Of a DNA stretch of 64,000 bases, positions 53,032 to 61,198 are shown piece by piece (position 1 is the stretch's first letter; each line of letters begins with the position of its first letter). The position numbers and the translations under genes are program-made. This DNA comes from Euryarchaeota archaeon UBA552. Its GTDB lineage: Archaea; Thermoplasmatota; Poseidoniia; Poseidoniales; Thalassarchaeaceae. The notes beneath the pieces were generated by a model. It was not told the DNA's origin, did no database searches, and was given only the letters and a program-made list of their open reading frames with translations. The stretch lies in the NCBI GenBank assembly GCA_002499585.1, contig DAMH01000002.1, positions 30,344 to 94,343 on the forward strand. Reading direction: 5' to 3'.

Positions 53032-53499
53032 TCACTTCTTCCTCTCTACGCCAAGGGTTGCTCCACGCCTTCCATTTGATCTTAGGCGCTGCCCCCTCAA
53101 CTTGTGACCAGATCTGTGCCTTATACCACGATAGCTCTTGGTTGCTGCCAATCTTGCTACATCCTCGTCCTTAGTCAGTCTGACGTCCAATGAGACGAGG
53201 TGGGCGTCCTCGTTTGTTATGAGGTCTCGTTGACGGTTCACCATCCACCATGGTACTTTGGTAGCAAATTCATCTATGGCAGTTCTGAGACGATCTTGTT
53301 CGTCGTCGCCAAGATGACCTGACAGCATGCCAGCGTCAACTCCCGCGATATTGCATATCTGTTCGGCGCTCCTCTCCCCGATACCACGTATCGAGGTTAA
53401 TCCCTGTTTGACTTGCTTCAAACCGTCTATATCGCTGTCTGCTATTCTGATGATGTAGGAGAAGTCCTCTCCCAATTGGCTCTCGTCTATCTTTGCCAT
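53032..53499 (-). CDS. rps13: 30S ribosomal protein uS13
   Basis: A 155-residue uS13, first gene of the cluster. It carries YIIRIADSDIDGLKQVKQGLTSIRGIGERSA, a helix-two-turn-helix, and the Arg-rich C-terminus SYRGIRHRSGHKLRGQRLRSNGRRG typical of archaeal uS13. A TATA-like CATAAATGG at about 53566-53574 on the minus strand lies upstream. Confidence 0.97.
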   Translation of the reverse strand: MAKIDESQLGEDFSYIIRIADSDIDGLKQVKQGLTSIRGIGERSAEQICNIAGVDAGMLSGHLGDDEQDRLRTAIDEFATKVPWWMVNRQRDLITNEDAHLVSLDVRLTKDEDVARLAATKSYRGIRHRSGHKLRGQRLRSNGRRGATLGVERKK

Positions 53500-53563
53500 A
53501 ATTCGGTTCCCCCGTGTTCACCGGTCGCCCAGTGGCTCTCTCAAGCGGGTCTCCGACCTACGG

Positions 53564-53576
53564 GCCATTTATGAAG
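53564..53576 (-). promoter_or_regulatory. TATA-like element of the uS13-uS4-uS11-rpoD operon
   Basis: On the minus strand, TTCATAAATGGCC at about 53564-53576 resembles a TATA box. With usual spacing, transcription would start near 53543, leaving a 40-base leader before the uS13 ATG at 53499. No ribosome binding site stands out, but a purine run GGGGGAA lies near the start codon. Confidence 0.4.
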
Positions 53577-53590
53577 GGACCGGAAGATGT

Positions 53591-54799
53591 TTACACAGTC
53601 TCTCTGCAAAAAATCAGGGTATTTGTTTTGCTACCCTCCGTCACAAAACCCCTGTCGCCTTCAACGGGGGAAAGTATGCGATTTAGCCTTGTAGATATTT
53701 TTGAGTGCAGTTTCGGATCGCAGGAACACCTTAGTTGAACACTAGCGATGTTATTCGCCATGGCAATTGATGCAATTCGATCAATCAACATCAAACCTAT
53801 CTCCGCGTTCATTTCCTCCAGCACAGCCCCCTGTATTTGCACGAAAGGCTTCATCTCTGAGTTTTGTAGTATCGGCCTGAATAATCGAACTAGTGGCCGC
53901 CTGTCTGACTTCCTTATCCATGTGAGGCTATTACCTTCAGAACTAGCATACCCACCAAAAACATCCTTCAGGCCGGCCATATTCACCACGGGGTCTATCA
54001 AAGCTACTACATCACCCTGGTCGAGTTTCACTGAGGGCCAATCCGAATCAGAGCTGTCTAGTTCAGTGTTTTTCCCACTCAGCACTGTCCAGCGTCCATC
54101 CCCGCTCAGTCGAACACATCTGGCTACGATTCCATCGGTTACAAATGGACCGGTGAACAACGTCAATCTATCGACCCGACCCCCTCCTCTGCTAAGCCAT
54201 TCCCATGCCATGCTGACACCAGGGAAGACAGACTGAACAATATCCTCCACCTCTCGCCTCTGGTCCGAAGCAAGCCTAGGTGACAGATCTAGTACCAAGG
54301 CTACCCCATCTTCACCTTCTTCGATATATTTTGACCAGCATTCCAGTAGTGCATCCAACTGAGGCTCCATTTCTGATATTGAGTGATTTTGTGCGTCCAT
54401 CGGACGAGCAGGATCCACATGGATCATTGAGACGACTGATGAGCCCATGTGCGATTCTGCGATGGACATCGCACCCTCGGCTGCCAAACCATCCCCACAG
54501 AGGACCAGTGATGGGGTTTTACTGGATAATGCCGACATAGAATCGGCACAGAAAGCTGCTCTCTCGGGGGACATCTCAATTCCTAGACATGACTTTTGGA
54601 GCATTTCAGCATAAGCCGCTAATTGCCCTCCAGATCCTGCGGCAGGATCAACAACAATGCCCGTGGGGAGCTCGATTAAGGACGCTTGATGGGCACGAAA
54701 AGCGCAAATTTGCCTCGGTGTCAATAAGCGACGTAATTCATCGGGCGGGCGATCTGGAATGGCACCTTGACCCGCTCCGTGTACTACTCTGTGACTCAT
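53591..54799 (-). CDS. Predicted SAM-dependent methyltransferase (Trm5/THUMP-like)
   Basis: About 402 residues. The SAM motif I is IVVDPAAGSGGQLAAYAEML near 46-65, followed by motif II GIEMSPERAAFC and a DPARP block near 130-134, which together define a Rossmann methyltransferase of the type used on RNA or with a THUMP-like partner. The C-terminal half has beta-rich segments but no recognised domain. The start is set at 54799 (MSHRVVHG); a longer frame to 54871 overlaps FKBP. The target (tRNA, rRNA or other) is inference. Confidence 0.72.
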   Translation of the reverse strand: MSHRVVHGAGQGAIPDRPPDELRRLLTPRQICAFRAHQASLIELPTGIVVDPAAGSGGQLAAYAEMLQKSCLGIEMSPERAAFCADSMSALSSKTPSLVLCGDGLAAEGAMSIAESHMGSSVVSMIHVDPARPMDAQNHSISEMEPQLDALLECWSKYIEEGEDGVALVLDLSPRLASDQRREVEDIVQSVFPGVSMAWEWLSRGGGRVDRLTLFTGPFVTDGIVARCVRLSGDGRWTVLSGKNTELDSSDSDWPSVKLDQGDVVALIDPVVNMAGLKDVFGGYASSEGNSLTWIRKSDRRPLVRLFRPILQNSEMKPFVQIQGAVLEEMNAEIGLMLIDRIASIAMANNIASVQLRCSCDPKLHSKISTRLNRILSPVEGDRGFVTEGSKTNTLIFCRETV

Positions 54800-54825
54800 T
54801 ATCCCGGACATGGCTAAAACCAGCA

Positions 54826-55785
54826 TCAACCCAATGGTCCACGATTGATCTCCATTTCGAAACGAAGCCATCGATCATTTAACTCGTTATCGCTGCCACC
54901 GTAGGCTAGTGAAGGGGGGAGAAGAGTGGTGTGAGACGTGCCTGAGCTGATACCTGGAATTAAACCTCTGTCGGTATCGATGTCAAGCCCTATCGCTGAC
55001 CAACCGAAACCTTCTATCCACGCAGGGTCATTCCCAGCAGTAACGACAAGGTCTCCTTCATCCAGTTCCTCCTCGGTGTCCGCATCCCAAACCGTGTAGT
55101 GGACCTCTATCTGATCTCCTTCCTGCACGTGAATGTCCTTTGGTTGGTTTCCAGAAAAGACAGTTACATCGACAAGAACTTGAGCCTCCATTACCTGAAG
55201 GTGAGAAACTATAATTTGAACTTCGTGTTCTGTAACATCCTCTGTCAGGATCAGCTCTAACACAATTGAATCATTTCCCGGCAAGTCGATTACAGATAGG
55301 TCCGGTTCGCCACCGTCGCCAAACACAATCGAGCCTCCGATTATCTCAAGAACGAGATCTAGTGATTGATTACCCCTGTTATGAACAGCAAGTGAAGCCC
55401 TGTCCCCTTGTCCTTGATGCTCCCAATCACATCTGACCTCCCCAGGAAGTAGGAACAAATCATCCTGATCGGACAAAGCCTCAGGCCAATCCCAATCGTC
55501 CATTCTCGGGGAACATGTATCGAAGAGCAAACCAGCCTCCCAGTACCACCGTTCCGAATCCGGATCCTGGATCAACGACCTGTCTGTGGCATCGAATGCA
55601 TCTTGATTGATATCGAGAAACTTCCACAGGCTGTAACCGACAACTACAGTGGAGAGAAAAATCAGTGCAACCATGGACAGAGAGAGTACTATAGCCGCCC
55701 TTGGAATCGCCATTCGGTTGATACCAAGTGGCACGGTAGGGTGCTCAATCTCCTCGGCCGTGTCCGAGATCCAGGGTCCTGTCAC
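54826..55785 (-). CDS. Membrane-anchored FKBP-type peptidyl-prolyl isomerase
   Basis: A 319-residue protein: a short N-terminal segment, a membrane span (AAIVLSLSMVALIFLSTVVVGYSLW, about 30-54), an acidic 150-residue extracytoplasmic region, and a C-terminal FKBP domain from about 220 (DQIEVHYTVWDADTEEELDEG, ending LLPPSLAYGGSDNELNDRWLRFEME). The core aromatic pattern is only partly kept, so activity is uncertain. Likely a folding or binding factor outside the membrane. Confidence 0.78.
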   Translation of the reverse strand: MTGPWISDTAEEIEHPTVPLGINRMAIPRAAIVLSLSMVALIFLSTVVVGYSLWKFLDINQDAFDATDRSLIQDPDSERWYWEAGLLFDTCSPRMDDWDWPEALSDQDDLFLLPGEVRCDWEHQGQGDRASLAVHNRGNQSLDLVLEIIGGSIVFGDGGEPDLSVIDLPGNDSIVLELILTEDVTEHEVQIIVSHLQVMEAQVLVDVTVFSGNQPKDIHVQEGDQIEVHYTVWDADTEEELDEGDLVVTAGNDPAWIEGFGWSAIGLDIDTDRGLIPGISSGTSHTTLLPPSLAYGGSDNELNDRWLRFEMEINRGPLG

Positions 55786-55837
55786 AACCCCCTCTCCCCA
55801 CTCGCCGCAATCAATATTCGCCCGATTCGATCGAAAA

Positions 55838-58800
55838 TCAGTCGATTTGAAGACTTTGCATGTTTTTCTGACTCAGCCAAAGTACGATCGCCAACTCCAT
55901 TGATACAAAACCAGTCACTGCGAGCAACCAGGCCCCGTCCATGTCCGACAACCAAATCATGATGCCGAACACGGTTGCTAATGCGAGATCGACCAATCCG
56001 GTGACTCTCAACCCTTTTCTGAATTTGACAACGCCCAGCGACCATGCCAATGAAGAGATAATGAACAAGACAAGAATACCTGATCTAAGACCAAAAATTG
56101 CGAATGAGCAAACTATCACCAATACATGGGAGGTTTGCAGTGCGGGAACAATCCAACGGTCAAGATCGCGAAACAGGCATGCGAATAGTATGCATATGAA
56201 TATCAACAGTTCCACGACCACAACGTATCCTCCTAGGGACGAGGTTGACGATAGAACAGGCTGGAGAGAGACAATTGAGATTGGTAAAAGCAAGGCCAAC
56301 GTAGCAGCAACCCTCTCCCTCCTACCCTTCACAGTACTGTAGACTCCTTTCACAGCTGCTAAAATTCCAGCCGGACCCCATGATAGCACAATCACAGAAA
56401 ACGGGAATAATACCTCATCTGCGCCTCGTCTGTGTCCTTCATGGCCCCCTTGGCGGTCAATTAGGAAGTCAAGGAAGATGCATAAGGCTAATACCGCCTC
56501 TAGGAGAACGAATGGATATGTCCAAGATAACATATTTCCGTCAAAGGGATTTACACCAAGTGGGGCTGGAAGTGAACCTATCAGAACAAAACCGATGATT
56601 CTAGTCGATGCCAAAGGATATACGATCCAGTTCAACATGGCCCTGCGCGCTTCAAGGCCTTTGTCACTGTTCCAAAGACTGGACATTGCAATCATGACTG
56701 TCAGCGCAGTGGCCACACCAAAGTCAGTCATATCCCTCACAGATGAAGATGGATTTGTGTGGCCTAATACCACGGCGCAAGAAACCCCGATCACAGCCGT
56801 GGCCGCAGTTGTGTCTGACCCCAGAGTATCAGTCAGTCTGATACCAATTCTTTCTGATCTCTGACCTTCGAGAATGACTATGATCACAAGGAAAGATCCT
56901 GCGCAGAGAAGTAGAAAGGGCGCTGGTCCAGTCAAGAAAGAGTACAACGCAAGTGATATTGAAACAATTCCGATGACACTTATAGCTACGACAGGGAAGT
57001 GGCGAACCTCTTCTATGTATGACTCTCCGTGTGACTCCTTCATGCCTTTTCTTCGACTTTCTTCAACAACGGGATGGTAATCCTGCGACATCGATAAGGA
57101 GGCCTGTGATGCCGCTACTTCCCGTATCCGTCGATTTTTTTCGGAGACAGACTTCAACTCCCTAATCAACTCCCCCTTGGTCACAAACCAAATTGAAGAA
57201 GCGAAGAATGCAGTCAGAGAAAGTGCCACTAAAGTTAGACGACCATCCAAAAATGATAGAATGCTGTTCAAAGTCGTTTGGACGATAATAACAGTGGAAA
57301 GAGGCAGTATTCGTTGCTGCAGAGAAGTCCTTTGCATAGCCGTTATGACTGAAAAAACACCTATGGATACCACACAAGTGGCCGGATCAGGTAGCCATTG
57401 CAGGTCTGAATTAACAACATTCATGCTTGCTGTTTCAGGCATCAATATGAGCACTGGTCCGACTTGGATTAGGAACCCAAGCCAATCTTCTGTCGGATTC
57501 CATTTTCCTATCGCTATGGGTGTCAGGACTGACAGTCCTACGACCAATATGACAATTGATGCGTCACATCCCAGCCACTGCAGACACATCCCGCCCAAAC
57601 CCGTCACGACTGGAATGAAAAGTGTTGATTCTATCCTTGCTCCTACCAATGAGGATAGGGAATGCACCATTGAGATAGAAAACAGAATTATAGGAGCCTC
57701 CACCGGAGAAAACTGCCCTCCAATGAACAAAATCACAGTACTCGATACTGGTAGCCAGAGAGCCAAATTCCATAGGTTAAATGCATTAGATTGTTTTACA
57801 GCCGCTGAGATTTCGGAAGACCCGGTTACTCCAGAGGATATATTGAGGGAGGCATTTTTGAAATTTGAGCAGATTAGTGCTGCTAATATCGAAGATCCGC
57901 ACAAATAACCAATCAAAATTCGATCTCCGATCTCCAACAGGCTACCAATCTTCATTTCTGGATCTGAGTTTACATCAGAAACTGTGGCAATGACCTCATA
58001 CACAGTCAGGATCAACACTGGCCAGATCCAAGGAATCAGGATCGAAACACCTGCTAGGGATGCGGATTTCCTCTTCACGGACAGCAATCCACCGGCGATG
58101 TGCATGGTTGAGAGGATCATTACGACCAAGAAAAGACCGTTTTCATACGTTCCATCTAAGGGAGTTATGACTAGCACAAGGGCAGTCGAAACTATTGAAC
58201 CGGTCCAGAGGACAGTGTCGCTGACCTTGCCTTGGTACCTCCATAGCAAAGAGGCCAGACTGATGCAAGTTCCAGCAGAGAATATCCAGTATGGCCCTAC
58301 GCCGATACCCACTAACCCAACTTCAATCCCTGTTGTCAGAGATGACAATATCAGGATGGAGAAAGCGGAGAAAAGCAAAACCTTCGACCTGTTTGTCCCT
58401 CTAACCACGAGATAGGAAGCGAAATAACATAAAGACAGAAGTGCAACAATTGCGAAAGCAAAGGCAGCATTCTCGCGAACAGAACCCACAACTACGAGAG
58501 CTCCCGACACAGACAGGAGAACTGAGACGCCCCAAAGACCCGGCTTCCCTATCCCCAACAACTCCAAGCCGGAGGAGAACCAGTTCTCAGATGAGGAGAA
58601 ACGTGTCGCCATTACAGCATTCAGAGAATTAACAGCGATCAAGGCTAGGAATAATTTCAGTGGACTCTCAAGAGCGACAATCGTCAAGGAACCGACTTCA
58701 AATCCATCTGTTGCAACATGCATCCCGAACCAAAGATTTGACATCGCAATACCAAGCGCTGCCAAATTTCCAGAAGAGCGGTTAGAGGCAATTGAATGCA

Positions 58801-59545
58801 ACAGGAATATGGAGCCAAGTAACATGATTATGACGCCGTTTTCTCCAGCGACTGAGCCAGCAGAGGATCCAATTGCCAACAAAACCAGTGTGGCTTGGGC
58901 CGCTACTGCATCACTATCGTACCTGTAGGACAGCAGGATATTCAGACAGACCAAGGAGCACAGGGCCAAACCAACTTGGGGGAGTGTCAATGGAAGAACA
59001 GATCCAACAACCCAATTGTCCAGTTCCAGAGCTGCTCCATAAAGGATCTTCATGGATATAATCACCCATGCGATTCCGAGCAATCTTAGATGAACGTCTT
59101 TGATCCACCTTTCCCCCAGGAACAATCCGATCGAGGCTAGAACGAGCAATATGGGTATTGCAGCCCCCGCATCCATCTCTAATCCGATCAAGAGGCTCAG
59201 GGCACTGTAGGCAATCACCATAACCGACATCAAAACCCAGTTGACCCGTCGCTCAGTGTCTCTGATCGAGGGTGCCAGATCAAATCGATCTGGAACCTTG
59301 TGGTCTTCCGAGAAGATTTCAGGTATGGGGCCAAGAGCGTCATCGAAGCTGCTTTTTTTATCCACTATTCCTCTATCTTCAAACTTGAAATCCAAGTCTC
59401 CTGAGAGCTCTAGGATACCGTCTGAATCGAAATTTTTTCTGCGCAGGACGACGTCCCGCTCCTTGGGCATGTTAGACCGCTGAATGGGTACCGAGATGAA
59501 AGGTTCGCAATCTTTCGGCCAAAATGCCTCTTCACAATCTTTCAT
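55838..59545 (-). CDS. Giant polytopic membrane protein (~1235 aa), unknown
   Basis: After an acidic N-terminal 100 residues, nearly the whole protein is made of consecutive hydrophobic spans, on the order of thirty or more, with few long loops. One loop of about 50 residues near the middle (SVSEKNRRIREVAASQASLSM and flanks) is charged and may be a coiled coil. No motif of a transporter, polymerase or glycosyltransferase is recognised; the layout is reminiscent of DUF2339-type large membrane proteins. The start may be 59545 or 59470 (MPKERDVV). Divergent from pckA. Confidence 0.75.
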   Translation of the reverse strand: MKDCEEAFWPKDCEPFISVPIQRSNMPKERDVVLRRKNFDSDGILELSGDLDFKFEDRGIVDKKSSFDDALGPIPEIFSEDHKVPDRFDLAPSIRDTERRVNWVLMSVMVIAYSALSLLIGLEMDAGAAIPILLVLASIGLFLGERWIKDVHLRLLGIAWVIISMKILYGAALELDNWVVGSVLPLTLPQVGLALCSLVCLNILLSYRYDSDAVAAQATLVLLAIGSSAGSVAGENGVIIMLLGSIFLLHSIASNRSSGNLAALGIAMSNLWFGMHVATDGFEVGSLTIVALESPLKLFLALIAVNSLNAVMATRFSSSENWFSSGLELLGIGKPGLWGVSVLLSVSGALVVVGSVRENAAFAFAIVALLSLCYFASYLVVRGTNRSKVLLFSAFSILILSSLTTGIEVGLVGIGVGPYWIFSAGTCISLASLLWRYQGKVSDTVLWTGSIVSTALVLVITPLDGTYENGLFLVVMILSTMHIAGGLLSVKRKSASLAGVSILIPWIWPVLILTVYEVIATVSDVNSDPEMKIGSLLEIGDRILIGYLCGSSILAALICSNFKNASLNISSGVTGSSEISAAVKQSNAFNLWNLALWLPVSSTVILFIGGQFSPVEAPIILFSISMVHSLSSLVGARIESTLFIPVVTGLGGMCLQWLGCDASIVILVVGLSVLTPIAIGKWNPTEDWLGFLIQVGPVLILMPETASMNVVNSDLQWLPDPATCVVSIGVFSVITAMQRTSLQQRILPLSTVIIVQTTLNSILSFLDGRLTLVALSLTAFFASSIWFVTKGELIRELKSVSEKNRRIREVAASQASLSMSQDYHPVVEESRRKGMKESHGESYIEEVRHFPVVAISVIGIVSISLALYSFLTGPAPFLLLCAGSFLVIIVILEGQRSERIGIRLTDTLGSDTTAATAVIGVSCAVVLGHTNPSSSVRDMTDFGVATALTVMIAMSSLWNSDKGLEARRAMLNWIVYPLASTRIIGFVLIGSLPAPLGVNPFDGNMLSWTYPFVLLEAVLALCIFLDFLIDRQGGHEGHRRGADEVLFPFSVIVLSWGPAGILAAVKGVYSTVKGRRERVAATLALLLPISIVSLQPVLSSTSSLGGYVVVVELLIFICILFACLFRDLDRWIVPALQTSHVLVIVCSFAIFGLRSGILVLFIISSLAWSLGVVKFRKGLRVTGLVDLALATVFGIMIWLSDMDGAWLLAVTGFVSMELAIVLWLSQKNMQSLQID

Positions 59546-59556
59546 ATCCGAAATTC

Positions 59557-59569
59557 TACTCGGAGGTCC
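59557..59569 (+). promoter_or_regulatory. Ribosome binding site of pckA
   Basis: GGAGGT (59562-59567) lies just 2 bases before the ATG at 59570, an unusually short spacing for a strong Shine-Dalgarno match. The membrane-protein gene begins divergently only about 25 bases away, so its promoter overlaps this region. Confidence 0.5.
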
Positions 59570-61198
59570 ATGAGCGAGCAGACGCCAACGAACTCTGCGA
59601 CAGTGTACGCGACACCACTGGGCACACACGGCTTAGATCCAAAGGGAGTAGTTCACTGGAATCTCTCTGGAAAAGAACTCCGAGATATCGCAGTCGAGCG
59701 AGGTGAGGCAACCAAAACTGCCCATGGAGCTCTTCTTGCAACGACAGGAGAACGAACCGGAAGGTCGCCCAATGACAGATTCATCGTAAATGAACCGGGT
59801 TTATCCTCAGACGTCCATTGGAGCAATGTCAATCGCCCCATTTCGCCCGAGGCTTTCGATCATCTGGTGGAAATGACTCGAGATCACCTCAATTCTGCAG
59901 AGAGACTTTTTGTGAAAGACATGCATTGTGGCGCAGACCCAGAAATAGCAATGCCCGTGAGGTTAGTTAGCGAGAGCGCATGGCATTCTGCATTCATGCA
60001 CAACATGTTCATCCGCTCAGAGAAGGACTCACTGTTTTCGCATGTCCCCGAATTTACAATTCTTCACGCACCCTTTTTGATCGCAAATCCCAAGGAAGAC
60101 GGAGTCAATTCAGAGGTTTTCGTTGCAATATCAATGACCAGGGGCTTGGTTCTGATAGGAGGTACGAGGTACGCTGGGGAGATAAAAAAATCCATTTTCA
60201 CGATTATGAACCACATTCTCCCTTCACGCGGCATGTTGCCCATGCACTGCTCGGCAAACACCTCTGACAATGGATCAGCGCTATTCTTTGGACTGTCCGG
60301 GACCGGTAAAACAACTCTTTCGGCCGATCCAGAAAGGGCATTAGTCGGCGATGATGAACATGGGTGGTCGGACAAGGGAATATTCAATTTCGAAGGAGGA
60401 TGTTATGCCAAAATGATCGGCTTGTCAAAAGTGGATGAGCCGGCCATATACGCGACTACGAGGATGGAGTCAACGATCCTGGAGAATGTAATACTTGACG
60501 CCGATGGAATACCTAATTTTCACGATTCTACCCTAACACAGAACACAAGGGCATCATATCCAATAGAATCCATCGAGAACAGAACAGAAGACTCGACCGC
60601 AGGACATCCCAAAAATGTGGTATTCCTGACATGTGATGCATTCGGGGTCCTCCCACCCATATCGAGACTATCCCCTGATCAGGCTGCTTATCACTTCATA
60701 TCCGGATATACCGCCAAGGTCGCTGGGACAGAGGTGGGCGTCACAGAGCCAATGGCCACTTTTTCGGCATGCTTTGGTGCACCTTTTATGCCGCGTCACC
60801 CTAGCGAATACGCCAATCTCCTGTCTCAGAAAATTGCCGAACATAACGCATCCTGCTGGCTAATTAATACAGGCTGGATCGCAGGAGGGTATGGAGAGAG
60901 CAGCCGAATTAGAATAAAATGGACGCGCACGCTGCTTAATGCAGCTTTGTCTGGGGCGCTTGAAGATGTTGTGTTCGTCACAGATGAGAGATTTGGATTC
61001 AAGATCCCTGCTACCTGCGATGGGGTCCCCTCCGAGATATTGCAGCCGCGTTCAACATGGGCAGACCCTCAAAGATACGACAATGTCGCGAACGTGCTAG
61101 TTCAGATGTTCAATGAAAACTTCGAAAGCTTTGCTGATGGATGCAGCCCTGAAGTCAGAGCAGCCGGGCCCAAGATATACGAGAATCAGAGTCTTTGA
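59570..61198 (+). CDS. pckA: Phosphoenolpyruvate carboxykinase (ATP)
   Basis: A 542-residue ATP-dependent PEPCK (oxaloacetate + ATP to PEP + CO2). The kinase 1a motif GLSGTGKTTLSAD near 238-250, kinase 2 LVGDDEHGWSDKGIFNFEGG near 256-275, the PMHCSAN metal block near 223-229, and NTGWIAGGYGESSRIRIKWTR give the family. Bacterial and not GTP-type. Malic enzyme on the other strand overlaps its 3' end by 13 bases, putting two PEP/pyruvate/C4 enzymes together. Confidence 0.96.
   Translation: MSEQTPTNSATVYATPLGTHGLDPKGVVHWNLSGKELRDIAVERGEATKTAHGALLATTGERTGRSPNDRFIVNEPGLSSDVHWSNVNRPISPEAFDHLVEMTRDHLNSAERLFVKDMHCGADPEIAMPVRLVSESAWHSAFMHNMFIRSEKDSLFSHVPEFTILHAPFLIANPKEDGVNSEVFVAISMTRGLVLIGGTRYAGEIKKSIFTIMNHILPSRGMLPMHCSANTSDNGSALFFGLSGTGKTTLSADPERALVGDDEHGWSDKGIFNFEGGCYAKMIGLSKVDEPAIYATTRMESTILENVILDADGIPNFHDSTLTQNTRASYPIESIENRTEDSTAGHPKNVVFLTCDAFGVLPPISRLSPDQAAYHFISGYTAKVAGTEVGVTEPMATFSACFGAPFMPRHPSEYANLLSQKIAEHNASCWLINTGWIAGGYGESSRIRIKWTRTLLNAALSGALEDVVFVTDERFGFKIPATCDGVPSEILQPRSTWADPQRYDNVANVLVQMFNENFESFADGCSPEVRAAGPKIYENQSL

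Noticed and set aside
53523..53558. GGTCG/CGACC stem as a leader element of the uS13 operon
   Set aside because: It straddles the inferred transcription start from the TATA-like element, so it may not be in the transcript.
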